NCBI GenBank assembly: GCA_025363815.1
Contig: JANYLB010000054.1
Location: 1 to 64,000 of the forward strand
DNA from: Actinomycetes bacterium
Lineage (GTDB): Bacteria > Actinomycetota > Acidimicrobiia > IMCC26256 > JANYLB01
Length of the DNA stretch: 64,000 nucleotides
Direction of reading: 5' to 3'
Both the position numbers and the translations under genes were made by a program. Positions 34,661 through 43,255 of this stretch are shown here, one piece after another. Under the pieces are notes generated by a model. That model had not been told where the DNA came from. It searched no databases and saw only the letters and a program-made list of their open reading frames with translations. The first letter of the stretch is position 1, and every line of letters begins with the position of its first letter.

Positions 34661-34676
34661 CTAACACTAACGTCAG
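34661..34676. promoter_or_regulatory. Degenerate TetR-type operator (CTAACACTAACGTCAG)
   Basis: This site matches TGAC-N6-GTCA in the right half and TAAC-N6 in the left half. It lies in the spacer between the divergent substrate-binding protein and deacetylase genes, 51 and 59 bases from the two starts. On the minus strand a TACCTGAC overlap resembles the -10/operator junction at other sites. Confidence 0.6.
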
Positions 34677-34735
34677 GTACGGCGAGACACCATGACACCC
34701 CTGAAAAATTCGCATCCGCGTGTAAGGATCAGGCC

Positions 34736-35539
34736 ATGTCGTTCACGCTCGTGACCTTCCACGCACATCCCGACGATGAAGCTATTGCAACCGGCGGGAT
34801 CATGGCGCGCGCGGCGGCAGAGGGGAACCGCGTGGTCCTCGTCGTCGCCACCAGAGGAGAGCTCGGCGAGGTCGACGAAGGCGTCCTGTCCCCCGGCAAG
34901 ACCCTCGGCGACCGCCGGGTGCTCGAGACCCGGCTCGCCGCCGAGGCACTCGGCGTCGCGCGCGTCGAGTTCCTCGGCTACACCGACTCGGGCATGGCGG
35001 GCGAGGCCACCAACGACGCCGACGGTTCCTTCTGGTCGGCCGATCTCGACGAGGCCGCGGCCCGCCTCGCAGCAATCCTCGACGAGGAAGACGCCGATGT
35101 GCTCACCGTGTACGACGATCACGGCGGCTATGGCCACCCCGATCACGTACAGGTCCATAGGGTCGGCGTGCTCGCTGGCGCGCTCGCGGGAACGCCCCGG
35201 GTCTACGAGGCGACGCTCAACCGTGACCACATCAAGCGACTCATGGCCGCGCGTCCCGACGGCCTCGGCGACGGGATCGACGCGCCGGATCCCTCCGCGT
35301 TCGACAGCATGGGCTCTACCGAGTCGCAGATCACGACCACAGTCGACGTGGGTGACTTCGTCGACCAGAAGAGAGCCGCGATGAGGGCGCACGCGAGCCA
35401 GATCTCGGACTCGTCGTTCTTCCTCTCCATGCCCGACGACGCCTTCCGCGAGGCGTTCGGATGGGAGTGGTTCATCCGCCGGGGTGAGCTACCGAAGGCT
35501 CCGGAGACGAGCGTGTTCGACGGCCTCGACGCCGGCTGA
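34736..35539 (+). CDS. PIG-L/LmbE-family deacetylase (MshB/Mca-like)
   Basis: A 267-residue zinc deacetylase of the PIG-L family. The zinc site is FHAHPDDEA (residues 8-16) with GYGHPDHVQVH near 135, and TDSGMAG near 83 matches MshB/Mca proteins. Those enzymes deacetylate the mycothiol precursor or cleave mycothiol S-conjugates; either is possible, and a role in detoxifying electrophilic pathway intermediates would fit its place beside the importer. ATG 34736 is chosen although the frame is open far upstream. Confidence 0.87.
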   Translation: MSFTLVTFHAHPDDEAIATGGIMARAAAEGNRVVLVVATRGELGEVDEGVLSPGKTLGDRRVLETRLAAEALGVARVEFLGYTDSGMAGEATNDADGSFWSADLDEAAARLAAILDEEDADVLTVYDDHGGYGHPDHVQVHRVGVLAGALAGTPRVYEATLNRDHIKRLMAARPDGLGDGIDAPDPSAFDSMGSTESQITTTVDVGDFVDQKRAAMRAHASQISDSSFFLSMPDDAFREAFGWEWFIRRGELPKAPETSVFDGLDAG

Positions 35540-35548
35540 CAAGCCGGC
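35531..35548. terminator. Candidate bidirectional terminator hairpin
   Basis: GCCGGC (35531-35536), a 6-nt loop and GCCGGC (35543-35548) span the deacetylase stop codon, 3 bases from the end of the convergent WS/DGAT gene. There is no T tract, so termination is only suggested. Confidence 0.4.
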
Positions 35549-35551
35549 GGC

Positions 35552-36988
35552 TCACAAAGTCGCGGGCCCTCGTGGCGCGGACTCGTCGGCCTTCGCCGTC
35601 TCCGCTGCCTTCACCAGGTCGGCTAGCGCACCCGGGAACGCGTCGGCGAGGTTCCACAGCTCTGGCACCATCTCGCGGCACGCCATGAGCCCGACGTCGA
35701 TCGAGTCGAGATAGCTCAGCACGGTCACGTTGAGGCCCGCGCCGTCGAAGATCGGGCCCATCGGGTACATCCCGACCAGGCGCGCGCCCGCGATGTAGAG
35801 CGGGAACCTCGGACCGGGAACGTTCGACACCACGAGGTTGTAGATCGGCGGAAGCCGCTCCGCGAGCCGGAGCTGGCTGTAAAGGCGCGCGCCACCCGCC
35901 AACACCGATGGAGCCAGGAACTCGGCCCACTCCTCGAGCGTCCCACCACCGATGTCGTGATGAACGAGCTTCGCACCGCTCATCACCTCTCGCACCGCGA
36001 ACAGACGCTCGATCGGATCGTCGAGCTCAGTGGCGAGGCGGGTGAACATCGCCGACACCCGGTTTCCCATGTTGCCCTGCTCGTCCGACGACCGAACCGA
36101 GGCCGGGATGACTGCGACCAGAGGAGTGTCGGGCAGCTCTCCGCGATCCTCCAGGTAGGTACGCATCGCGCCGGCCACGACCGCGAGCACGACGTCGTTT
36201 ACCGTCACGCCGAACGCGTCGCGCACTGTCTTCACATCGGCGAGCGGAGCCGACGCGAACGCGACCTGGCGATGCGGCGTTATCGACGTGTTGAACGGGA
36301 GTCGGGGCGCGGTGAACGGCACCCCGGCCTGCACCGGGTTCTGGCGAATCCGGGTCACCAGACGCACCGCGGAACCAGTCAGGTTCCGGACCGCCCTCAC
36401 CATCTTCAACGGCTGGCGAGCGATCGACACCATCGACGCGACGACCATCTCGACGTCGGACGGCACCCGTTCCGCGTGCCACTCGCCCGGCTCCTGCCGG
36501 TCGGTCGGGTGCGGTTCGAGGTCGACGAGCTTGCCCAGCACGTCGACGCCGGAGGCGCCGTCGATCGCGGCATGGTGGATCTTGGCGATGATCGCGCAAT
36601 GGCCGTGCTCGAGCCCCTCGGCCACCCACAGCTCCCAGAGCGGCCGAGCGCGGTCGAGCTGGCGCGACGCGATGTCGCCCATGACCTCGGCCAGCTCGTG
36701 CGGACCTCCCGGTGCCGAAACCGCGACGCGACGCACGTGGTAGTCGAGATCGAAGCTCGGGTCCTCGATCCACAGCGGGTGATGAAGCGAGAACGGGACG
36801 GTCACCAACCGGCGCCGGAACGGAGTGATCTGATCGATGCGTTCTCCAACGAGCGCTCGGAGGGTGTGCGCAGTGAAGCCGCCCTCGACTCCCGAAGGGT
36901 CGAGTATCACCGCGGCCATCACGTGCATGTGGTTCGAAGGCGTCTCGAGCTGAAGAAACGCAGCATCGAGGCCGCTGAGGCGCTGCAC
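35552..36988 (-). CDS. WS/DGAT-family wax ester synthase/diacylglycerol acyltransferase
   Basis: A 478-residue acyltransferase of the WS/DGAT family, which makes storage triacylglycerol or wax esters from acyl-CoA. The start MQRLSGLDAAFLQLETPSNHMHV is the family signature. The catalytic HHxxxDG motif is HHAAIDG near 140, and a late NVVSNVPGP-like motif reads LVVSNVPGPRFPLY near 385. Its presence fits an organism that stores lipid. It is divergent from the esterase at 37060, with a 71-bp spacer. Confidence 0.92.
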   Translation of the reverse strand: MQRLSGLDAAFLQLETPSNHMHVMAAVILDPSGVEGGFTAHTLRALVGERIDQITPFRRRLVTVPFSLHHPLWIEDPSFDLDYHVRRVAVSAPGGPHELAEVMGDIASRQLDRARPLWELWVAEGLEHGHCAIIAKIHHAAIDGASGVDVLGKLVDLEPHPTDRQEPGEWHAERVPSDVEMVVASMVSIARQPLKMVRAVRNLTGSAVRLVTRIRQNPVQAGVPFTAPRLPFNTSITPHRQVAFASAPLADVKTVRDAFGVTVNDVVLAVVAGAMRTYLEDRGELPDTPLVAVIPASVRSSDEQGNMGNRVSAMFTRLATELDDPIERLFAVREVMSGAKLVHHDIGGGTLEEWAEFLAPSVLAGGARLYSQLRLAERLPPIYNLVVSNVPGPRFPLYIAGARLVGMYPMGPIFDGAGLNVTVLSYLDSIDVGLMACREMVPELWNLADAFPGALADLVKAAETAKADESAPRGPATL

Positions 36989-37059
36989 CCGGCCAGTATG
37001 GACCCACGGCAGCCTCCGACGGGCCCGTCCGGCTCCCCGTTTGGCACAATGTTGAGGTG

Positions 37060-38412
37060 ATGCCGTGGATCTTCTTCGCCGTGAGCGTGCTCGGGCTCGG
37101 GTTCACGGCCAACGCGATCTGGCCCTCGTTTCGGTGGCAGCTCATGGCACCGAGCTTCTTCGCCGGGTGGCTCACCGGGGAGCTCGCGGGCATCAACCTC
37201 GGATTCCAGGCCCTGGCCACGATCGGGTTCGTGGCATTCGGGGCCCTCGCGTCGTGGATCGGCTTTGTGGCCCTCGGGATCTGCCTCGCCTCGTGGACGG
37301 GCCTGGTTTGGATCGTCTTGGTGTCGATGCGCAGCGCCCGCGTGATCGAGGACGCCCTCGGCGAGGCCCTAGGTGCGCACTACCGAGACGAGATCGCACC
37401 CGGGCGCGCCGCGCGGCTCGACCAGAAAACCTCCCGTCGCGAGCTGGGTTTCCCCTTCTACCTGCGTGACCGTCGGGTTCGACGCATCAAGGGCCTGCGT
37501 TACGCCGAGGGCGCAGGCAAACGCCACCTCCTCGACGTTTACCTGCCGAAGGCGCCCATCACGGAGACGCCAATAACCAAGGCGCCCGTGCTTCTCCAGA
37601 TCCACGGCGGCGCGTGGGTCATCGGCGACAAGTCGCAGCAGGGCCTTCCCCTGATGCTCCACCTCGCCACGCAAGGTTGGGTGTGCGTCGCGAGCAACTA
37701 CCGGCTCAGCCCCAAGGCGACGTTCCCCGATCATCTCGTCGACGCCAAGCAGGCGCTCGTCTGGGTGCGAGAGCACATCGAGGAGTACGGCGGCGACCCC
37801 GACTTCATCGTCGTCACCGGGGGCTCGGCCGGTGGCCACCTCGCCGCGCTGGTGGGCCTCACCGCGAACGACCCTCAGTACCAACCCGGTTTCGAGCCGG
37901 TCGACACGAGCGTCGCGGCATGCGTCGCGTTCTACGGCGTCTACGACCTCGTCGAGAAGTTCGGGAGCTCCACCGCCGGGGAATGGCTCGCCAAGAAGGT
38001 CATGAAAACAACACTGGATGAGAATCGGGACCTGTTCGAGTCGGGATCGCCGACCTACCGGGCCAACGATCACGCGCCTCCGTTCTTCGTGATCCACGGC
38101 GATCGCGACAACATCGCAACGGTCGGTCAGGCTCGGGAGTTCGTCACTGCGTTGCGTGCCGTCTCGACCAGGCCCGTGGCTTACGCGGAGATCGAAGGTG
38201 GTTCACACGCGTTCGATGTGTTCCACTCGATCCGATCCGCAAACGCGGTGAACGGTGTCGACCGGTTCCTCGCGTGGGTCTACTCCGCGTACGAGGCTTC
38301 GCTGCTCGAACGGGGGGTCGATCCGCCCGACCCCGCGGTCAATGCCCATTCCGAGCGGACGCCGGTCAGCGGGGGCGCCGAGTCCGTCGGAGCGGCGGAC
38401 GGCGAAAGTTGA
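37060..38412 (+). CDS. Membrane-anchored alpha/beta-hydrolase (HSL/esterase family)
   Basis: A 450-residue protein with several hydrophobic segments in the first ~100 residues and then an alpha/beta-hydrolase of the hormone-sensitive-lipase type. The oxyanion motif is HGGAW near 182, the nucleophile elbow GGSAGGH near 255, Asp is in HGDRDNI near 348 and His in GGSHAFDV near 385. It probably hydrolyses an acyl ester at the membrane. ATG 37060 is used; GTG 37057 is the alternative. The last 47 bases overlap the end of the convergent membrane protein gene. Confidence 0.88.
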   Translation: MPWIFFAVSVLGLGFTANAIWPSFRWQLMAPSFFAGWLTGELAGINLGFQALATIGFVAFGALASWIGFVALGICLASWTGLVWIVLVSMRSARVIEDALGEALGAHYRDEIAPGRAARLDQKTSRRELGFPFYLRDRRVRRIKGLRYAEGAGKRHLLDVYLPKAPITETPITKAPVLLQIHGGAWVIGDKSQQGLPLMLHLATQGWVCVASNYRLSPKATFPDHLVDAKQALVWVREHIEEYGGDPDFIVVTGGSAGGHLAALVGLTANDPQYQPGFEPVDTSVAACVAFYGVYDLVEKFGSSTAGEWLAKKVMKTTLDENRDLFESGSPTYRANDHAPPFFVIHGDRDNIATVGQAREFVTALRAVSTRPVAYAEIEGGSHAFDVFHSIRSANAVNGVDRFLAWVYSAYEASLLERGVDPPDPAVNAHSERTPVSGGAESVGAADGES

Positions 38413-39454
38413 TAGATCGGTCCGACGACCACATCGCGTAGGGCGCCATCACAATCCCGGCCAGTGCGACCAGCGGTTTGTCGTAGTTCACCCGCCATCC
38501 AGAGAAGTCACGCCAGGCCTGGTCGCGGTCGGCGACGAGCGGCACGCCCGCCTCCGCCATCCGGTCGTACAGCGCGTCGTACTCGTCGCGGACGATGCTG
38601 ATCGGGTCGGTCGGATCGGGGTCGTGGTCGACCACGGTGCCGAAGAACTCGGCCACTGGTCGCAGAGCGAGATAGCCCGCCCGGATCAGCAACGCGGCCT
38701 GAGGTTCTCGAGGTACGTCGATGGTCGACAGATGGAGCGCGGCAGCGTCGAGCGCGGCGCCGGCAGCCGTGACCCAGGACCGGTTCGGCTCCGGCGAGCG
38801 GAGGAACACGAGGAGGCTGAGCGACGTGTGGGTCTCCTCTACCTCGTTGAACCACAGCTGGTACTCGGCCCAGACGTCGTTCAGGCTCTCGAGCCAGCCG
38901 ATCAGGTGCGCCCGAATCAACAGGTTCTCCGCCGACGGCGGGGTTCCGGCCCGCACGCTCATCTGGGCGACCAGCACCTCGCGGCGCGAGAACGTGCCGT
39001 AGATCGTCGGGAGATACGCGATCAGTAGCGCAAGCAGCCCGAGGCCGACGAACGCCTCGGTGAAGGCCAGCGTGACGCCGGGAAGGTCGCGAGGTTCCAG
39101 AAACCCCAGCGTTAATAGGGACGAACCACTCGTGCGGAAAGCCTCGCCGAGGCCGTGGATGTCGACGGCCCGGAACATCAGCATGTAGCCGGTGAGCACC
39201 AGCACCAGCCAGACCGCGGGAAGAACCAGCAGCGCGAGCGGTGAGTACAGCGCCATCACGCGGTCACGCTGCTCATAGGTCTTCGCGAAGCGCAGCGGGA
39301 TACCGAACACCGACCGCAGGCCCAGGAAGACCACCCGCGTGAGCCGCACGACAACACCCCGTGGGAGCACGAAGGTTCGAACCGCGGAGTCGAGCACTAC
39401 GAACACGAGCAGTGCCCCGGCGACGAAGCCCAAGATTCTCAACCCGACTGACAT
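38366..39454 (-). CDS. Two-TM potassium-channel-like membrane protein
   Basis: About 362 residues. Hydrophobic segments lie at about 8-28 (LRILGFVAGALLVFVVLDSA), 70-90 and 125-150. The stretch between the last two contains SGSSLLTLGF, which resembles a degenerate potassium-channel pore loop (TxGYG). The cytoplasmic part (about 150-330) is helical. Homologues are usually annotated as ion-channel-like membrane proteins; conductance is not demonstrated. The start is taken at ATG 39454 (MSVGLRIL); a GTG at 39487 is possible. It overlaps the convergent hydrolase by 47 bases. Confidence 0.68.
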   Translation of the reverse strand: MSVGLRILGFVAGALLVFVVLDSAVRTFVLPRGVVVRLTRVVFLGLRSVFGIPLRFAKTYEQRDRVMALYSPLALLVLPAVWLVLVLTGYMLMFRAVDIHGLGEAFRTSGSSLLTLGFLEPRDLPGVTLAFTEAFVGLGLLALLIAYLPTIYGTFSRREVLVAQMSVRAGTPPSAENLLIRAHLIGWLESLNDVWAEYQLWFNEVEETHTSLSLLVFLRSPEPNRSWVTAAGAALDAAALHLSTIDVPREPQAALLIRAGYLALRPVAEFFGTVVDHDPDPTDPISIVRDEYDALYDRMAEAGVPLVADRDQAWRDFSGWRVNYDKPLVALAGIVMAPYAMWSSDRSINFRRPPLRRTRRPR

Positions 39455-39585
39455 CGGAGAAGCTTCGCACTGCCGCAGACCCGACACGCACCCCGCTTAC
39501 ACTTGGCTGCCACAACCGACGCTCAGAGATTTCGGATCCAGGAGAACGCGCGCTGCTGAATCTTGGTGGGCTGTGGCGTCGGTAC

Positions 39586-40206
39586 ATGCGACCGGCGATA
39601 CCCCTACTCCTTTGTGTATATGTGCCCCTCGGCGCGCTTCTCTTGCTCGTGAAGTACCTGGGTCACGACCAGCACGCATCGACGCTGATTGATCCGCACT
39701 TCTCCGCGGAAGAGTCGCTCAGCCACGGAAGCTTGTGGGTCCTGGGCCTCGCCGGCTGGGTGTGGTCGTCCCTGAGCTGTCTGATCGGTGTGCTCGTCGC
39801 GCGTGGGCGCGCCTGGCTCACCCGCCCGCGCCACCTGCTCGCCGGAGCCGGAATGCTCACGGTGGTGATGTTCGCCGACGACCTGTTCCAACTGCATAAG
39901 CCGGTCATCCCCGAGGCCACCGGCGTGCCGTCTGCACTCGTGCTCGCGGTGTACGCCGCGGCGTTCGTGCTCTGGGTGGTGGCGAACCGGCGCGCTATCG
40001 CCGACACCAACGCGCCCTTGCTCATCGTCGCGATCGCGTTCTTCGCCCTTTGGATCCTCACGAAGGCCGCACCCGGGATACCGGGGCGCATCCCGTTGTC
40101 GTCGGGGGCCAAGCTCTGCGGGATCGCAGGTTGGGCCACTTACCTCACGGGTACGGCCGTCGCTACGACTCGCGCCTCTCGCGCCGCGCCGACGGTCCGT
40201 CGGTAG
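39586..40206 (+). CDS. Polytopic membrane hypothetical protein
   Basis: About 206 residues with five hydrophobic segments: MRPAIPLLLCVYVPLGALLLL, then WVLGLAGWVWSSLSCLIGVL, HLLAGAGMLTVVMFADDL, LVLAVYAAAFVLWVV and LLIVAIAFFALWIL. ATG 39586 is chosen because the upstream frame is Arg-rich and unlike a membrane protein; an AGGAGAA at about 39539 suggests a possible non-ATG start in between. The family is not recognised. It lies between the channel-like gene and arfB without clear operon partners. Confidence 0.6.
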   Translation: MRPAIPLLLCVYVPLGALLLLVKYLGHDQHASTLIDPHFSAEESLSHGSLWVLGLAGWVWSSLSCLIGVLVARGRAWLTRPRHLLAGAGMLTVVMFADDLFQLHKPVIPEATGVPSALVLAVYAAAFVLWVVANRRAIADTNAPLLIVAIAFFALWILTKAAPGIPGRIPLSSGAKLCGIAGWATYLTGTAVATTRASRAAPTVRR

Positions 40207-40230
40207 GGCTGAACATCACCCGACGCCAAC

Positions 40231-40653
40231 TCAGTCGAAGTCGGTGCGGGGAGACCCACGATCGCGCTTGACCTCGCCGCGACGCTTTTTGTCGTCGACC
40301 CGCCGTCGGCGCGACGAGGTAGTCGGTGTGGTCGGTCGACGGGGTCGGTCCACGCGCAGCGCGTCAGCCATCCGCTCGCGGAGTCGTTCGAGGGCGAGCT
40401 CACGGTTCCGTGACTGCGACCGCGCGTCACCGGCGCCGGCGCGCACCACTGGTCCGAGCCGCTCGAGCAGTCGGGCCTTGGCCCGCTCGCCGAGCCCACG
40501 CGATGCCGCGATGTCGAAGCGAACCTCGACCCGGCTACGGGTGACGTTGGCATGCTGACCCCCGGGGCCACCTGAGGTGTCGACCCGCCACTCGAGCTCC
40601 TCGAACGGGATCACCACCGTCGAGGTGATCCGAAAACGGCGCGCTCCGCTCAT
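40231..40653 (-). CDS. arfB: Peptidyl-tRNA hydrolase ArfB (alternative ribosome-rescue factor)
   Basis: About 140 residues. The catalytic GGQ motif is at 31-33 (TSGGPGGQHANVTRSRVEV) and a highly basic C-terminal tail (DKKRRGEVKRDR) is present, which in ArfB inserts into the empty mRNA channel of stalled ribosomes. It releases nascent chains from non-stop complexes. The size and lack of codon-recognition domains exclude a canonical release factor. ATG 40653 is used; a GTG at 40665 is possible. The gene overlaps or abuts the PPOX-fold gene upstream (stop at 40650), so they are probably co-transcribed. Confidence 0.9.
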   Translation of the reverse strand: MSGARRFRITSTVVIPFEELEWRVDTSGGPGGQHANVTRSRVEVRFDIAASRGLGERAKARLLERLGPVVRAGAGDARSQSRNRELALERLRERMADALRVDRPRRPTTPTTSSRRRRVDDKKRRGEVKRDRGSPRTDFD

Positions 40654-41384
40654 GGGAACGACCACCCCGCACCCGGCGAAGCCCCGAGCGGAGCAGTGAC
40701 CAACAGGGACTGCGCGAGACCGGGTGCGGCGACGGGGGGATCGGCCACAAGTCGGAGCGGAATCTCACCGGCCCACACGGGGAACGAGAGATCTTCGATC
40801 TTGTCATCGGGAGGACCCGCGCTGACCTTCGCCGACCACACCTCGATCGGCAGACGGACGACAAGGGTCTGGGCCAGCTCGGCCGCGTTGGGCGGTCGAA
40901 CGGTCGCGTACCGCGCCGGCACCAGGCGCTCGAGCAGGGCCTCGAACACGATGGCGCGATCGTCGGGATCGGCCACGGCTTCGGTCTCGCCCATCACCAT
41001 CACCGAGCGATAGTTCATCGAGGTGTTGAAGGCAGAGCGGGCGAGAACGATCCCATCGATGACGGTCACAGTGACGCACACCCGCACACCCGAAGCCATC
41101 GCCCGCACCAGGCGGCTCGCGACCGACCCGTGCAGGAACAGGTCCGCGCCGATCCGGGAATAGGCCATCGGCAGCACATAGGGCCGGTCGTCGGCGGTGA
41201 ACCCCACGTGGGCCACGAGCCCGGCGTCGAGGATCAGCTCGATGTCGGCCCGCTCGAGCACCGCGAGCTCCGGAAGCCTACGGACCACAGTCCGCCACCC
41301 GGGCCCGGACTCGAGGCCGGGTTCGTCTGGGGGCAGGTCGTCTTGGGCCAGGTCGTCGGGGCGGTCGGAGACAGGTTTCGGCAT
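40650..41384 (-). CDS. Pyridoxamine 5'-phosphate oxidase-fold flavin protein
   Basis: About 244 residues. The N-terminal ~40 residues are acidic and disordered (DDLAQDDLPPDEPG). The FMN-binding split-barrel begins near 50: HVGFTADDRPYVLPMAYSRIGADLFLHGS is the typical PPOX/Nim-like signature, and a second block (SAFNTSMNYRSVMVMGE) follows. Members are flavin- or F420-dependent reductases of unknown substrate. ATG 41384 (MPKPVSDRP) is preferred to one 17 codons upstream. It lies upstream of arfB and divergent from the peptide-importer operon. Confidence 0.82.
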   Translation of the reverse strand: MPKPVSDRPDDLAQDDLPPDEPGLESGPGWRTVVRRLPELAVLERADIELILDAGLVAHVGFTADDRPYVLPMAYSRIGADLFLHGSVASRLVRAMASGVRVCVTVTVIDGIVLARSAFNTSMNYRSVMVMGETEAVADPDDRAIVFEALLERLVPARYATVRPPNAAELAQTLVVRLPIEVWSAKVSAGPPDDKIEDLSFPVWAGEIPLRLVADPPVAAPGLAQSLLVTAPLGASPGAGWSFP

Positions 41385-41428
41385 GTCGAAATGGTCGCAC
41401 GCGGCGACCAGCCCGGCGCTGCCTATGT

Positions 41429-41457
41429 TTGACAATGACGCGCGTGGTTCCTACCTT
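41429..41457 (+). promoter_or_regulatory. Candidate housekeeping-sigma promoter for the Dpp-type operon
   Basis: TTGACA (41429-41434), a 17-base spacer and TACCTT (41452-41457) match -35/-10 elements. The operon's first start codon is 90 bases downstream. No TGAC-N6-GTCA site is present in this spacer. Confidence 0.45.
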
Positions 41458-41547
41458 GCGTGTCACACGTCACAGTTCACGACGTCTGTCACATTCATCA
41501 GTACGCGAGCGGACCCGGATGCCGGATCCGCGATCGGGGGAAATGCA

Positions 41548-43203
41548 GTGCCGAACAGCGTTCGACGGGCTCCGGCCGCGCTCAAGGTCTTGACGATGGT
41601 CGTCGCATTGGCGCTCGTCCTCGCCGCCTGCGGTGGTAGCAGCGGCAAGAAGAGCAGCGGTACCAGCGGCGGAACCAGCTCAGAGGGCACGCCGAAGGTG
41701 GGTGGCTCGATCACCTACGGCATCGAGGCCGCGACCACCAACTTCTGCCTCCCCCGGTCCCAGCTGGCGATCGCCGGGATCATGGTGACCCAGTCGATCT
41801 ACGACACGCTCACCCAGCCGGGCGCCGACGGAAAGATCTACCCGTATCTCGCCAAGTCGGTCACTCCGAACTCGACCTTCGACCAGTGGACGATCGTGCT
41901 GCGGCCGAACATCACGTTCCACGACGGTGAACCCCTCAACGCCGACGCCGTCGTCCAGAACATCAAGGCCTGGCAGGCCGGCGTCCTGCTCAGCTTCGTG
42001 TTCAAGAACATCGCCAGCGTGGCGGCAACCGACGCGATGACCGTCGTCGTCAAGACCACGACTCCGTGGGTCGCCTTCCCCTCGTATCTCTGGACGACCG
42101 GCCGGACCGGGATCGCCGCGCCCGCCCAGCTCACGAGCCCCGACTGCGCGACCAAGATGATCGGCACCGGTCCGTTCTCGCTCCAGACATTCGATCCGGT
42201 CAGCGGTGACGTGACCGTCACCAAGAACAAGAGCTACTGGCGCAAGGACAGCAAAGGGACCCAGCTCCCCTACCTCGACTCGATCCACTGGAAGCCGATC
42301 ACCGACAGCTCCCAGCGGGTAACGGCGTTGCAGGGTGGCCAGATCGACGTGATGCAGTCTGACAGCGGCAAGGATCTGGAAGCGCTGAAGAACCTGCCGA
42401 ACGTCTCGAACGTCAGCTCACCGCCGGGATATCGCGAGCTCGCCCAGACGTTGATCAACGTCCAGCGGCCGCCGTTCAACGACCCTGTCGCCCGCATGGC
42501 CGTGGCCCAGGGCGTCAACGTCGCCGCGCTGAACCAGATCTTCAACAAGGGCCTGTTCACAGTCGCCGATCAAGTGTTCGACAACAAGGTCCTCGGTTAC
42601 AACCCCAATGCGGGGTTCCCGAAGTACAACCCGGCCGAGGCCAAGAAGCTGGTCAGTCAGTACAAGGCGGCGCACGGCGGCAACTTCGCCTTCGATCTGC
42701 AATCGACGCCAGACACCCAGACCGTGGCGATCACCCAGTTGGTGCAGCAGCAGCTGAAGGCTGTGGGCATCACCGTCAACCTGCCGCAACCGGTCGACCA
42801 GGCCACGATCATCAACCAGGCGATCGGCGGAACCGTCGACGCCTTCCAGTGGCGCAACTACCCCGGGTCCGACCCTGACACCATGTACGTGTGGTTCCAC
42901 AGCGGCTCGCCTGTGAACTTCAACCACATCAACGACCCGAAGGTCGACAGCGATCTCGATCAGGGTCGCTCCGAATCCGACCCGGCAAAGCGCAAGGCGC
43001 TCTACCAGGACTTCTCCAAGCAGCTGTCCTCGAACGTGCTCAACCTTTGGGCGTGGTACGAGACCTGGACGATCTCCGGCAAGAGCAGCGTCAAGGGGAT
43101 CCTCGGCCCGAACCTGCCCGGCGAAAACGGCGCACCGGGATCGGTCAAGCCCGCCGATGTCCTCGCCGGGTTCCACCAGGTCGAGGGGATCTGGACCCAA
43201 TAG
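41548..43203 (+). CDS. ABC transporter substrate-binding lipoprotein, family 5 (Dpp/Opp-type)
   Basis: A 551-residue solute-binding protein. The signal peptide VVALALVLAAC (lipobox LAAC) makes Cys about 30 the lipidated residue, and a GSSGKKSSGTSGG linker follows. The SBP-5 body shows GGSITYGIEAATTNFCLPRS, the DGEPLNADAVVQNIKAW motif and FNDPVARMAVAQGVN. GTG 41548 follows a GGGGGAAA site; the longer open frame to 41197 has no SBP features. It should bind a peptide or other oligomeric ligand outside the membrane and deliver it to the four downstream proteins. Confidence 0.93.
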   Translation: MPNSVRRAPAALKVLTMVVALALVLAACGGSSGKKSSGTSGGTSSEGTPKVGGSITYGIEAATTNFCLPRSQLAIAGIMVTQSIYDTLTQPGADGKIYPYLAKSVTPNSTFDQWTIVLRPNITFHDGEPLNADAVVQNIKAWQAGVLLSFVFKNIASVAATDAMTVVVKTTTPWVAFPSYLWTTGRTGIAAPAQLTSPDCATKMIGTGPFSLQTFDPVSGDVTVTKNKSYWRKDSKGTQLPYLDSIHWKPITDSSQRVTALQGGQIDVMQSDSGKDLEALKNLPNVSNVSSPPGYRELAQTLINVQRPPFNDPVARMAVAQGVNVAALNQIFNKGLFTVADQVFDNKVLGYNPNAGFPKYNPAEAKKLVSQYKAAHGGNFAFDLQSTPDTQTVAITQLVQQQLKAVGITVNLPQPVDQATIINQAIGGTVDAFQWRNYPGSDPDTMYVWFHSGSPVNFNHINDPKVDSDLDQGRSESDPAKRKALYQDFSKQLSSNVLNLWAWYETWTISGKSSVKGILGPNLPGENGAPGSVKPADVLAGFHQVEGIWTQ

Positions 43204-43255
43204 TGGCTGAGGAGAAGGTGACGATCCGACAGCCGGCCACGGACCGGGCCACAAG

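Noticed and set aside
41197-41547. 117-codon extension upstream of the Dpp-type binding lipoprotein
   Set aside because: It would bury the signal peptide and lipobox inside the protein; GTG 41548 has a good ribosome-binding site.
42206-42221. TGAC-N6-GTCA inside the Dpp-type binding protein gene
   Set aside because: It is inside coding sequence, lacks both flanking C/G bases, and about one chance match is expected in the window.
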